A DNA stretch of 64,000 bases from Clostridiaceae bacterium UBA6110 (GCA_002428415.1 DIWI01000056.1:46618-110617), one strand, 5' to 3'; positions 7,360 to 15,814 are shown, numbered from the stretch's first letter. Program-made: numbers and translations. Notes: a model not told the origin generated them from the letters alone.

Positions 7360-8027
7360 CATTTGTCTTCATGCGCATAAGCAACTTCACTTACTGGCTT
7401 CTCGGAAGCCTTCCCGATTTCAACCATCTGGTCCAATGTGTAGCCTATCATCATAAATAATGATTTCAGCCATTCATGGTCGAGTATCTCACCGACTACC
7501 ACATAAGATACTTTGCCCATTGTGACATTTTCCTTCTTCGTAAATATTCCCTTGATGTCGCTAATCTCCAACATACCATTACCAATATTTTCGGTTACCA
7601 TTTTGTTGAATTTCTCATTCATGAAAAGTCCTACCGTCTGCTCTGCATCATTGCTCTTCACCCTGTAATTCTTGTCAAATTCAGGATTGCCAATCTCAAT
7701 GTCCTGGCCACCGAATATCTTCATAGCTTTACTCAAGCCATGTTCCCGATATACCGTAAGATTGTAGTCATTCTTTTTCACAAATGGAGCCACTATCCTT
7801 GTGTAATTAGTCGTTGTGCTGTGATTATGGTTATCATGGCCAGCAGGTCCGGTATTATTAGTCTCACTATACATATCCATTTCGATTTCCCAGTTCTTGT
7901 AGGTAGCTACAACCTTAGGACCACCCTTTAGCATCCCTCTGTCAATGAATTGAGCACCCATTTCCTCGCTTAGAAGCTTCCAGCTTTCTGCCCTGTCCTT
8001 ACCAGTCAGTTTACTGAACAGACCCAT
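7359..8027 (-). CDS. Uncharacterised cytoplasmic protein
   Basis: A 222-aa protein I do not recognise. It has no signal peptide or membrane segment. The N-terminus MGLFSKLTGKDRAESW is short and charged; the middle has a His/Asn-rich loop (GHDNHNHSTTTN) followed by a beta-rich half. IEIGNPEFDKNYRVKSND resembles a segment seen in DUF3137-type proteins, but this similarity is weak. The ATG follows AAGGAGGTGGAATC. It is monocistronic, with its own terminator. Possibly a housekeeping protein of unknown role. Confidence 0.7.
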   Translation of the reverse strand: MGLFSKLTGKDRAESWKLLSEEMGAQFIDRGMLKGGPKVVATYKNWEIEMDMYSETNNTGPAGHDNHNHSTTTNYTRIVAPFVKKNDYNLTVYREHGLSKAMKIFGGQDIEIGNPEFDKNYRVKSNDAEQTVGLFMNEKFNKMVTENIGNGMLEISDIKGIFTKKENVTMGKVSYVVVGEILDHEWLKSLFMMIGYTLDQMVEIGKASEKPVSEVAYAHEDK

Positions 8028-8133
8028 GATTCCACCTCCTTATTTATCTCCATTATATACCCTCAATAACACAATAGTTCATCCTATGATCCCTTCACGG
8101 AAAATTTACAGCACACTAAATTGGTCATAAGAA

Positions 8134-8155
8134 ACCCCGGCAATTAAGCCGGGGT
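8134..8155 (-). terminator. Hairpin after the repeat surface-protein gene
   Basis: ACCCCGGC (8134-8141) / GCCGGGGT (8148-8155) with a six-base loop, 55 bases past the stop at 8210. On the minus strand only TTCTTAT follows, a weak tail, so termination may be partial. Confidence 0.6.
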
Positions 8156-8209
8156 CCCTTTTGCCGGTCCTATATGACAAGCCTGCTATCGCTTGTTTCG
8201 TCTAACTTA

Positions 8210-11161
8210 TCAATCTCCTGGAACAATGACAACTGCATGAGCTGCTACATAAACGAATCCATCGTATCCTGAAACTGAAGTGAAATCAATTGGCACTCCA
8301 ATCGGACTAACAAGCTTACCAGGGCTTACAGTCTCTTTTTGACCTACCTTAGGCAGCCTGTCAATACCGACATAGAGATGAGCAGCATCAAGAATGAACG
8401 GAGGATCATCTATCTCATACGTTACAGTTACGACACCTGCATTATAGCTGACTATAACATCGCCGACATATGTTCCGTATCCCTCAGGAGACTCATTAAG
8501 AGGTGTACCTCCTGCTCCGGCATACATTCTGAGCACATATTCTCCAGTACCTGTAACATCAAGCGGTCCATTCGTCCAACCCCAGTTGGAGAATTTAGGC
8601 TTGTTGAATACTGTGTTATCTCTAAAATCTAGTGCTGAACCCGCCAAATATCCCCAAGCAGTTTGTGAAGTATATGCCTGGTTCACAAATGTATGAAGGA
8701 ATGTCTGACCTGCAGTTTCCCCGGCTTTAAGCTCAAATGTTGTCTCTCCAGTAGAAGGACTTATTGGAATCCATCCGGTCTTAGGAGTCTCTACGAGCTT
8801 ATACATTCCAGGAGTCATATTCGGCCAGCATACTTTGCCGCCATTGACTGCAAGATCTGTTGTCTTAGCAGATATCAGTATCCATTCAGCAGCTTCATTC
8901 ATCTTATAAAGCTTGAACTCCCATCCACCTAGCACTACTTCTAATGTGTTTTTCTTTACAGCGCAGATAGTGCCTCTCTCTTCATTCGTAAACTCTGCTG
9001 TGAATTCTACTCCTGCTGTCTCTCCTGCTACCAGCTCTTTCTCAAATGATCCGTCTGCTGGTGTTATTGGTGCCCATCCAGCCTTTGGTGTCTCCACTAT
9101 CTGATACTTACCTGGTGTCAGGTTCTCCCAGTAGCTTGTATATCCGTCTGCTCCGGTAAGCTTTGCTTCCCCTATCTGGGTCTCATAGCTTCCGTTATTG
9201 TCGGCATCCATAAACAGCTTGAATTCCCATCCTGCAAGGTTGGTTCCGAATGTATCTTCCTTATGTGCCCTTATCTTGGCTCTCTCTTCATTCGTAAACT
9301 CTGCTGTGAAATCTACTCCCGCTGTCTCTCCTGCTACCAGCTCTTTCTCAAATGATCCGTCTGCTGGTGTTATTGGTGCCCAGCCAGCCTTTGGTGTCTC
9401 CACTATCTGATACTTACCTGGTGTCAGGTTCTCCCAGTAGCTTGTGTATCCGTCTGCTCCGGTAAGCTTTGCTTCCCCTATCTGGGTCTCATAGCTTCCG
9501 TTATTGTCGGCATCCATAAACAGCTTGAATTCCCATCCTGCAAGGTTGGTTCCGAATGTGTCTTCCTTATGTGCCCTTATCTTGGCTCTCTCTTCATTCG
9601 TAAACTCTGCTGTCATGCTCTGACCAGCTGGAAGTGTTATAAGAACTTCACCAGATGAAGGATTTGTTGGCGCCCATCCAGGTTTCAAGACTTCAATTAC
9701 CTTGTAGTTTCCAACAAGCAGTCCTTCCCAATAGGTTGTAAACCCATCTGCTCCGGTAGTCTTAGTTCCATTGATCTGCGTCTCGTATGATCCATTATTG
9801 TCGGTATCCTTCCAGAGGTTGAATTCCCAACCTGCAAGATCAGTACCGAATGAATCTTCCTTGTGAGCCCTAATCTTTCCTGTATTAAGGTTACCGAAGT
9901 CAATACCTGATATCGTAATATCATTATCAGCTAATGAAGGACCTATCATCCATCTCCACGGACCTTTACCCTCTTCAATGACATTCGTTGGATGTGCACC
10001 GTTAGCTAGATCTAGAGTCCCCTCATAAGGATATGTCTGTATGAACCCAGGCTGTAATACCTCATGTACTACTAGGTTGGATCCCATAGATAGACCAGCA
10101 AATGAGTATACTCCGTTGCCATCTGTGGTTGTTGTCAGTGGAATCATAATGTTTTCAATATAACCAACCAGGTTTATGGTCCAACCCGACAGTCCCGTGT
10201 CCCCTGCAGTGAAGCTGTGGCTATAGTCTGCATCCAGGAATTTCATACCTGTTACAGTTCTGAAGTTTTCTGGAGTGTCAGGCAGAGGCACTGATCTGGC
10301 TGCGTCTGACATTGTGAAATGTCCACTAGAACCAGTATAAGGTGAAGATCCGGCTGCAATTGGATCGAAATCCCTTAACCCGTATAGATATCCACCCCAA
10401 TAGTATGGATCTCCTGCAGGATCAGCATAATACTCCTGCAAGTTTCTCGAACCCCAAATGGATGTCCTTGCCAGATGAAATTCAAAGTAAATATAGAAAG
10501 TGTCTGTAGTCAACGGGACTCCAGCATTAGTCAAACCTGTCCTTAGCTGTTCGCCTGTAATTGTGAACATTCTCGTTTCATCATATATGCTACCAATATC
10601 ACCATAGGTAGCTTCCATCGCCGACCTGTTTACTTGAGATGTAGGAAGGTTTAAAAACGCATAGTCATCCCATTCATTCTCGTCCTGATGGTTCTGAGCT
10701 GTATTAACCAATTCAGGGGTACCCATTGGATATGGATCTCCATTAGACATCGGCCAACCTTCATCAGAGCCTAATTCACGTGAACCTACCTGAATACCCT
10801 TTACCAAATCAACGAAAATCGCGTAACCGTCAGGAAGACTTCTCACCGAATCATATTCGATATGGATATCCGGGAAGCCTACCAGTCCAGGATAGTTTGT
10901 CTGGACTCCTGTGAATTCAGCTCTACCGGGATACCATTCGCCCTCAGCATAAGACTTTCCAAGGTTACCTGTTACATAACTACCCGTCCAAGCTTTTGGC
11001 CCAGTCGTCTCTACATTATAGCCCTCCAAAGTAATTTGTACGCCTTCATAGTATGCTGCGTAAACTGTCTTAGACGTTCCTACAAGCGCTAGCACCATCA
11101 TGACGGCAACGAATGCAGACAATAGTTTAAAGCTGCTTCTTCTTCGCCACCAGGCACTCAT
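8210..11161 (-). CDS. Large secreted surface protein with SdrB/SpaA-like repeats
   Basis: A 983-aa exported protein. Residues 1-35 form a signal peptide (arginine-rich start, hydrophobic core, cleavage after VYA). Residues about 40-300 are a unique domain. From about 305 there is one SdrD B-like domain (VTGMKFLDADYSHSF), then three Ca-binding SpaA-like repeats of about 100 residues, each starting KIRAHKED and carrying D(T/A)DNNGSYETQ, then a fourth divergent repeat (TICAVKKNTLEVVLGGWEF) and a C-terminal domain of about 130 residues. Two of the repeats are almost identical at the DNA level. No LPXTG motif, terminal membrane segment or S-layer domain is seen, so it may be released or held non-covalently. 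A likely adhesin or matrix protein; the ligand is unknown. Confidence 0.85.
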   Translation of the reverse strand: MSAWWRRRSSFKLLSAFVAVMMVLALVGTSKTVYAAYYEGVQITLEGYNVETTGPKAWTGSYVTGNLGKSYAEGEWYPGRAEFTGVQTNYPGLVGFPDIHIEYDSVRSLPDGYAIFVDLVKGIQVGSRELGSDEGWPMSNGDPYPMGTPELVNTAQNHQDENEWDDYAFLNLPTSQVNRSAMEATYGDIGSIYDETRMFTITGEQLRTGLTNAGVPLTTDTFYIYFEFHLARTSIWGSRNLQEYYADPAGDPYYWGGYLYGLRDFDPIAAGSSPYTGSSGHFTMSDAARSVPLPDTPENFRTVTGMKFLDADYSHSFTAGDTGLSGWTINLVGYIENIMIPLTTTTDGNGVYSFAGLSMGSNLVVHEVLQPGFIQTYPYEGTLDLANGAHPTNVIEEGKGPWRWMIGPSLADNDITISGIDFGNLNTGKIRAHKEDSFGTDLAGWEFNLWKDTDNNGSYETQINGTKTTGADGFTTYWEGLLVGNYKVIEVLKPGWAPTNPSSGEVLITLPAGQSMTAEFTNEERAKIRAHKEDTFGTNLAGWEFKLFMDADNNGSYETQIGEAKLTGADGYTSYWENLTPGKYQIVETPKAGWAPITPADGSFEKELVAGETAGVDFTAEFTNEERAKIRAHKEDTFGTNLAGWEFKLFMDADNNGSYETQIGEAKLTGADGYTSYWENLTPGKYQIVETPKAGWAPITPADGSFEKELVAGETAGVEFTAEFTNEERGTICAVKKNTLEVVLGGWEFKLYKMNEAAEWILISAKTTDLAVNGGKVCWPNMTPGMYKLVETPKTGWIPISPSTGETTFELKAGETAGQTFLHTFVNQAYTSQTAWGYLAGSALDFRDNTVFNKPKFSNWGWTNGPLDVTGTGEYVLRMYAGAGGTPLNESPEGYGTYVGDVIVSYNAGVVTVTYEIDDPPFILDAAHLYVGIDRLPKVGQKETVSPGKLVSPIGVPIDFTSVSGYDGFVYVAAHAVVIVPGD
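8981..9592 (-). repeat. Tandem 306-bp near-identical repeat inside the surface-protein gene
   Basis: Two direct copies, 8981-9286 and 9287-9592, encode one 102-residue SpaA-like unit each. By eye they differ at only five positions of 306, whereas the flanking repeats are clearly diverged. This indicates a recent duplication or gene conversion, and the copy number may vary between strains. Confidence 0.92.
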
Positions 11162-11862
11162 TTTTTTGCACTTCCTTTCCCACTTATGTGGTAAAAAAAG
11201 AGAACCGAGCTTCTATGTCAATTGAGGATACGAAGTGCATCATACAAGCTTAAAAACCTTCTTTACTCGAGCAGGAGGTAAATTTGCTTCTTGGCTGTAC
11301 AGATATCCTCAATCGATTTCCCTAATACTTTGGCCTCCTCCATATGTTTATCCAATGCTATATATATTTATTACGAATCAATAGAATGATGACTATTTAC
11401 ATTTAGTCCCAAATAAATACAAACATTGCTTTAGTAATGCAACATCTCATATTCTAATCAATATAATTGCTTCTGTTTATATAATTATATTAAATTTCTT
11501 ATAGTCAGATTATCTTGTGCTAATTTATGTTTAGCTAATATTCTATCCTTACCCATACTATAGCTATCATGCTATAACCATTGCAACAGGCGAATTTAGA
11601 ATCCTTCAATCTAATTATAACCCTATCCGGTGCTCATACAAGAAGACAGTTAATTGTTCCAAATACTTTAACTTATTGCTCAAATTATCTATATTCATCT
11701 CATTTTATACTCAATAAAGATTTAAACTATAACCAAATTAAATATCTGTGACAAATTCCGATTTGTATGCATATTTCATATGAGCTTTATCCCTTGTTTT
11801 TATATTCCCGATTATATAAACTTTACTTTAGAAGAAACGGCTTCTGCCAATGGAGGATTATA
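11162..11862. other. AT-rich intergenic region with structured leader of the surface-protein gene
   Basis: About 700 bases without an ordinary gene. The part nearest the surface-protein gene (11210-11360) is richer in GC and holds a perfect 10-bp inverted repeat, ATTGAGGATA (11221-11230) and TATCCTCAAT (11304-11313), 73 bases apart. On the minus strand the same stretch contains an open frame MEEAKVLGKSIEDICTAKKQ plus six more residues, ending at TAA near 11270, with no clear ribosome site. It could be a regulatory leader, a leader peptide or a gene remnant. From 11360 to 11850 the sequence is very AT-rich and I see nothing else. Confidence 0.5.
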
Positions 11863-12306
11863 TTGAAAATATATATAGATGCTGATGGGTGCCCTGTAGT
11901 CAGACTGACGGTTGAAATTGCCAAGAAAAATAGAATTGGAGCTGTCATCGTAAAGAACTATGCTCATGAAATCGTGGATGACTACGCTGAAATAGTGACA
12001 GTAGATATCTCAAGCGACTCTGCTGACCTTGCGATTGCCAACATGATAAGGAAGGGCGATATCCTGGTCACTCAGGACTATGGTCTTGCAGCAATGGCAA
12101 TGACCAGAGGTGCAAACTGCATCAACCAGAACGGACTTGTAATGGATAGTAGAAACATTGACAGTCTGCTTGACAAGAGGCATGTGAACAGAAAAATGAG
12201 AAAAGACAAGAAGATATATACAAAGATTCCAAAACGGACAATCTCTGATGATGAGAGCTTTAAAGAGTCGCTGCTAAGGCTGATTGAAAGCCTTGTCAAT
12301 AACTGA
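11863..12306 (+). CDS. YaiI/YqxD family protein (DUF188, PIN-like fold)
   Basis: A 147-aa protein opening with the family signature KIYIDADGCPVV and containing DILVTQDYGLAAMAM and CINQNGLVMD. The conserved aspartates (D5, D7 and the TQDYGLA aspartate) suggest a metal-binding PIN/NYN-like nuclease fold, but no function is proven for this widespread family. The start is TTG 11863, chosen because GGAGGA lies five to six bases upstream and the conserved domain begins at the next codon. Length is normal for the family (about 150 aa). Confidence 0.9.
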   Translation: MKIYIDADGCPVVRLTVEIAKKNRIGAVIVKNYAHEIVDDYAEIVTVDISSDSADLAIANMIRKGDILVTQDYGLAAMAMTRGANCINQNGLVMDSRNIDSLLDKRHVNRKMRKDKKIYTKIPKRTISDDESFKESLLRLIESLVNN

Positions 12307-12382
12307 CGGTACCTCAATTTGAAAACTATTTGCTCTTCAGACTGCTATACTTGAATGATAGTGTAATCGACAGGAGGTAAGC

Positions 12383-13372
12383 ATGGTAAGATTCGGAATT
12401 ATCGGAACCAGCATGATAACAGAGCTTTTCATTTCGGGAGCACAAAAGGTTAATGGCTTCAAGCTAAGTGCCATATACTCGAGGGACATTGATAAAGCAA
12501 AAGCCTTCGGCAGCAAATTCGGCGATGACATCCTCTGCTTCAACAACCTTGAGGAATTTTCTGTCTCATTAGAATTCGATGCTGTATACATTGCAAGTCC
12601 AAACTCACTTCACGCACCCCAGTCCATGCTAATGCTTTCACACGGAAAGCATGTGCTTTGCGAAAAGCCTGCAGTTTCGAACTCAAGGGAGCTTGAAGAG
12701 GTAATAAATCTGGCAAGGTCAAAGAACCTGCTATACATGGAAGCAATGAAATCTCTGACTATGCCTGCATATCTTAAGCTTCAGGAGCTATTGCCAAGGA
12801 TCGGGAAGGTTAGGAAATACATCGGAAATTACTGCCAGTATTCGTCAAGATATGACAGACATAAGAAAGGTGAATATGTGAATACATTCAGGAAGGAGTT
12901 CTCGAATGGCTCACTCCTAGATATCGGAATATATTGCCTTTACCCTGCGGTCCACCTGTTCGGAAAACCGATTGGCGTATCCGCCAATGGTGTTATCCTT
13001 GAGGACGGAGGAGTCGATGGCACAGGGTCTGTACTTCTGAAGTATGCTGACATGGATGCTTTGATTACTCACTCGAAGGTCAGCAATTCAAAGATGCCTT
13101 CAGAAATTCAGGGTGAACTTGGAAACATATTGATAGATAAGATAGGAAGTCCTGAGAAAATCACTTTGATACTAAGGGATGGTACTACTGAGGAGCATGT
13201 TCCTGAACAGGAGATCTTCAACATGATGTATGAAGCCCAGGAGTTCGTATCATTGATAGATGAGGGAACTCCCGAATCCAGCATAAATTCCTACTCATTG
13301 GCACTTCATGTCCATAAGATTCTGGATGAAGCAAGAAAGCAGATTGGCCTTATTTATCCTGCAGACTTGTAA
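12383..13372 (+). CDS. Gfo/Idh/MocA family oxidoreductase
   Basis: A 329-aa NAD(P)-dependent oxidoreductase. An N-terminal Rossmann domain (FGIIGTSMITELF) is followed by the family motif CEKPAVSNSRELEE, with the conserved EKP lysine, and by a C-terminal alpha/beta domain (LLDIGIYCLYPAVHLFG). Members act on sugars, inositols or dihydrodiols; the substrate is not predictable here. The ATG follows CAGGAGGTAAGC. It starts 76 bases after the YqxD-type gene and may be cotranscribed; a strong terminator follows. Confidence 0.9.
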   Translation: MVRFGIIGTSMITELFISGAQKVNGFKLSAIYSRDIDKAKAFGSKFGDDILCFNNLEEFSVSLEFDAVYIASPNSLHAPQSMLMLSHGKHVLCEKPAVSNSRELEEVINLARSKNLLYMEAMKSLTMPAYLKLQELLPRIGKVRKYIGNYCQYSSRYDRHKKGEYVNTFRKEFSNGSLLDIGIYCLYPAVHLFGKPIGVSANGVILEDGGVDGTGSVLLKYADMDALITHSKVSNSKMPSEIQGELGNILIDKIGSPEKITLILRDGTTEEHVPEQEIFNMMYEAQEFVSLIDEGTPESSINSYSLALHVHKILDEARKQIGLIYPADL

Positions 13373-13381
13373 TTTAAGACA

Positions 13382-13415
13382 AAAACGGCTGAACCTATTA
13401 GGTCCAGCCGTTTTT
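13382..13415. terminator. Bidirectional terminator
   Basis: AAAACGGCTG / CAGCCGTTTTT with an inner ACCTATTAGGT stem. T runs on both strands let it serve the oxidoreductase (plus) and the small-protein gene at 13423 (minus). Confidence 0.88.
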
Positions 13416-13422
13416 CTGCCTG

Positions 13423-13512
13423 TCAATAAACAAGCGAAGCAATAACTGATGCCACCATAGCTACCGCTATCACTATTGTTATGTACCTTATTATTTTGCT
13501 TCTATTTTTCAT
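13423..13512 (-). CDS. 29-aa single-span membrane peptide
   Basis: MKNRSKIIRYITIVIAVAMV continues to ASVIASLVY, then TGA. A basic N-terminus of nine residues is followed by one hydrophobic helix to the end. The ribosome site GGAGGAACGT is excellent and the gene begins 15 bases after the NlpC/P60-like gene, so it is surely in the same transcript, just before the terminator. Size and layout resemble small tail-anchored proteins such as the Prli42 type, but I cannot assign it. Function unknown. Confidence 0.75.
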   Translation of the reverse strand: MKNRSKIIRYITIVIAVAMVASVIASLVY

Positions 13513-13527
13513 ACGTTCCTCCTTCAA

Positions 13528-14262
13528 CTAGTCAATAATGTCGAGCTTTGGTCTTCGATAATAAAGAAACTGCGTGGATTCTGCTGCAGGTGTAAATTTG
13601 TTGCCATAGATATCCTTGTTGTTTCTCTTTATGGAGTTGTTGTAGGATATTACGATCCTACCTTCATCCAATCCATCAGCCTTATAGTTTATTCCGCCGG
13701 CGTGGATAAAGACCTTGTTTCCATCTATCTCCCCTAAATATATACCTATGTGATTCACCCTGTTGCTTTCAGGCACCTCATAAAATCCTATGTCCCCGAC
13801 CTTCAGCTCTGACTCCATTACAGGTGTACTCGCATCCCATATCCTTGTGGTTGCCGGCCCGGTTGATGTTGTCTGTGCCGAGAGGATCTTTCCGCTTAGA
13901 TTATAATACACCCAGTCTACTAAACCTGCAGCATCCAAAGGATTAGCCGGTATTCCCTTTACAACCTCTGAATATCCGAACTTGTAAGGGTGGTTTATGA
14001 GTAACTGAGCCATTTTTGCAATGTCATCCCTCTTCACCGAAGTGCCTTCCGGCTCAAAATATGTATTTGTCCCTGAGTATGTAACGCTATTTTCAAAGAT
14101 GACTTCAAAATAACCCTTCCTGTCCAGCTGATAAATGCTGAAGATAACAACGAGCATAACTAAAAAGCCCATCCAGAGCCTTCTTTTCCTCTTGTTTCTT
14201 TTTCTTATCTCACGGGCTCGTTTTACCCTGTTGTTGTCATGAAATTTAAGTCTGTCTTCCAT
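13528..14262 (-). CDS. Membrane-anchored NlpC/P60-like protein lacking the catalytic cysteine
   Basis: A 244-aa protein: basic cytoplasmic N-terminus (residues 1-29), one membrane segment (30-45), then an extracellular NlpC/P60-like domain (about 78-240). The domain keeps the motif around the nucleophile, but it reads LDAAGLVDWVYY (D110-A111-A112) where active members have D-C-(S/A)-G. The histidine positions are present (VNHIGIYLG, H171; FIHAGG, H187). NlpC/P60 enzymes cut D-Glu-diamino-acid bonds in peptidoglycan; without the cysteine this one is predicted inactive in that chemistry and may bind wall peptides or regulate another enzyme. It is followed by a 29-aa membrane peptide gene. Confidence 0.85.
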   Translation of the reverse strand: MEDRLKFHDNNRVKRAREIRKRNKRKRRLWMGFLVMLVVIFSIYQLDRKGYFEVIFENSVTYSGTNTYFEPEGTSVKRDDIAKMAQLLINHPYKFGYSEVVKGIPANPLDAAGLVDWVYYNLSGKILSAQTTSTGPATTRIWDASTPVMESELKVGDIGFYEVPESNRVNHIGIYLGEIDGNKVFIHAGGINYKADGLDEGRIVISYNNSIKRNNKDIYGNKFTPAAESTQFLYYRRPKLDIID

Positions 14263-14344
14263 TATTCACCTGATTCGCCTAAAGGCTTGTTATTATTCCA
14301 ACTATCATTATCTCAAAAATATTTGAACTTTGCCTTAAGAAATG

Positions 14345-14378
14345 CTAAAACTCCCGGAATATATTCCAGGAGCCAAAA
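14345..14378 (-). terminator. Terminator of the small membrane protein gene
   Basis: CTCCCGGAATATATTCCAGGAG (14351-14372, stem CTCC-GGAA) followed on the minus strand by TTTTAGCATT. Confidence 0.65.
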
Positions 14379-14381
14379 TTT

Positions 14382-14603
14382 CTATTTGTCAGTATCTGCA
14401 ATATCCCTTCGGGAACCCTTTCTGAATATCAGAATGGCAGATACTGTAAGTATTATCATAATCAGAATAGCGGATAAAAGAGCTTGAATATCAGCATTTC
14501 CAGCAGGGACAATAGTAGCCTTGGCAGACTCCTTGCCGTATGCCAATATATTCGGATAAACTATAGAAAATATAACAATAAACAAAGCAGCGAACTTTCG
14601 CAT
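14382..14603 (-). CDS. Small exported or two-span membrane protein
   Basis: A 73-aa protein. MRKFAALFIVIFSIVYPNIL is a typical signal peptide or first membrane segment; a short polar stretch follows, then the helix ALLSAILIMIILTVSAILIF with a positively charged tail (RKGSRRD). The outline resembles a surface-protein anchor without any domain or LPXTG motif. The ATG follows GAGGGGAACGAA, and a terminator lies right after the stop. I do not recognise the family. Confidence 0.6.
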   Translation of the reverse strand: MRKFAALFIVIFSIVYPNILAYGKESAKATIVPAGNADIQALLSAILIMIILTVSAILIFRKGSRRDIADTDK

Positions 14604-14735
14604 TTCGTTCCCCTCTTTTCATCACTAAGCCTATTATACGTCGTGATAAAATGAAGTCTGTAAACTAACTTTGAAATTATTGCCAATAATTCAAGAATTT
14701 AGTCACAAATTAACGATTTTTAGCATGCAATGTCA

Positions 14736-15260
14736 CTATTTTCCTATTAACCTTCTACCTTGTCTCAGAAAAGTACTAACTGAAACGTTATTCTCAATCA
14801 CGTGGTCCGCAAAATACCTGTTTCTATATTCATTCTTATCAATCAATGTACTTATCCTGGCCCGGATGCTCTCTTTAGAGTCGCCTCTTTCCCTCATCCT
14901 TTCCCTGAGTCTTCTGGCACTGCTGGAAATATAGATTACAGACACAAGATCACCGAAAATCATTCTGAATGCTTTCGCTCCATTTATGTCAGTTACAGCG
15001 AAGACATCTCCACTTCTCAGCTTCTCCTCCACCTCTTTCCTTGAAACGCCGTATCTGTTTCCAGAGTAGATCGACTCCTCAATTTTATCGATAAGACTGA
15101 ACTCTTCCTCAGTCACAAAGTGATATGAGATTCCATCCACCTCACCCTGCCTCATTTTCCGTGTAGTATGCGACACGAGCTCGTTCATCCCAAGAGACCT
15201 GAAGTAATCACCCAATGTGGTTTTCCCGGATCCCGACGGACCGATTATAACGTAGATCAT
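14736..15260 (-). CDS. Guanylate kinase-like P-loop protein
   Basis: A 174-aa protein with Walker A GPSGSGKTT (residues 7-15) and the guanylate-kinase substrate segments SHTTRKMRQGEVDGISYHFV and YSGNRYGVSR. This supports binding of GMP or a related nucleotide. It is shorter than ordinary Gmk (about 200 aa), missing part of the C-terminal lid, so it is probably a paralogue rather than the essential enzyme. Its start overlaps the stop of the upstream HD-domain gene by four bases (ATGA), so the two are translationally coupled. Function in nucleotide metabolism or signalling is inferred. Confidence 0.8.
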   Translation of the reverse strand: MIYVIIGPSGSGKTTLGDYFRSLGMNELVSHTTRKMRQGEVDGISYHFVTEEEFSLIDKIEESIYSGNRYGVSRKEVEEKLRSGDVFAVTDINGAKAFRMIFGDLVSVIYISSSARRLRERMRERGDSKESIRARISTLIDKNEYRNRYFADHVIENNVSVSTFLRQGRRLIGK

Positions 15261-15814
15261 AGGGTAGAAAATCCAAGAAGAGCCAGTTCCTTTTCTCTTG
15301 TCCTGAGACCCTTAATGACTTCCATGATGAGGATATCCTTTTCCAGTCCAAGCTCAGCTGCTCCGATGTCAATAAGCTCCCTGTCCACACCTCGCGCAAA
15401 GCCCTTAGATTTCAGTTTCTTGTTTACTGATGAGACTTCAAGGTCATCATAGCTCCTTGACGGTCTCATCAGGGCACATGCGGTAACGAAGCTCGAAAGC
15501 TCATCAACCGCAAAAAGAGCCTTTGCCATGATCGTATCCCTAGGACCTTCAGTAGCATGTCCCAATATTGCAGTAATAATCTCTTCAGGAACACCTGCTT
15601 CCCTGAGTATAGGAGTCCCTGAATATGGATGTGTCTCCGGATATTTCTCATAGTCAATGTCATGCAGGAGTCCGGCAAGACCGAATTCTTCAATATCCTC
15701 TCCATAATACTTTGCCATCTGTCTCATTGAAGACTCAACAGAGAGTGAGTGCTTCAGCACAACATCTCCCTCGACGTATTTCCTTAAAAGCTCGAATGCC
15801 TCTGACCTATCCAT
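15257..15814 (-). CDS. HD-domain phosphohydrolase
   Basis: A 185-aa protein with HD-domain landmarks: the early histidine in VVLKHSLSVESSM, the HD pair in LAGLLHDIDYEKYPETHPYSG, and ITAILGHATEGPRDT further on. It resembles the family of small HDIG proteins acting on nucleotides. I choose ATG 15814 with AAGGAGG seven bases upstream rather than the in-frame GTG ten codons earlier. It is coupled by a four-base overlap to a guanylate-kinase-like gene, which points to a nucleotide substrate; that is inference. Confidence 0.85.
   Translation of the reverse strand: MDRSEAFELLRKYVEGDVVLKHSLSVESSMRQMAKYYGEDIEEFGLAGLLHDIDYEKYPETHPYSGTPILREAGVPEEIITAILGHATEGPRDTIMAKALFAVDELSSFVTACALMRPSRSYDDLEVSSVNKKLKSKGFARGVDRELIDIGAAELGLEKDILIMEVIKGLRTREKELALLGFSTL

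Noticed and set aside
8975..9880. CRISPR-like array inside the surface-protein gene
   Set aside because: The repeats are 306 bp long, in frame and without spacers; they encode protein domains.
11210..11362. Cyclic-di-GMP (GEMM-I) riboswitch before the surface gene
   Set aside because: Conserved GEMM core segments were looked for and are absent.
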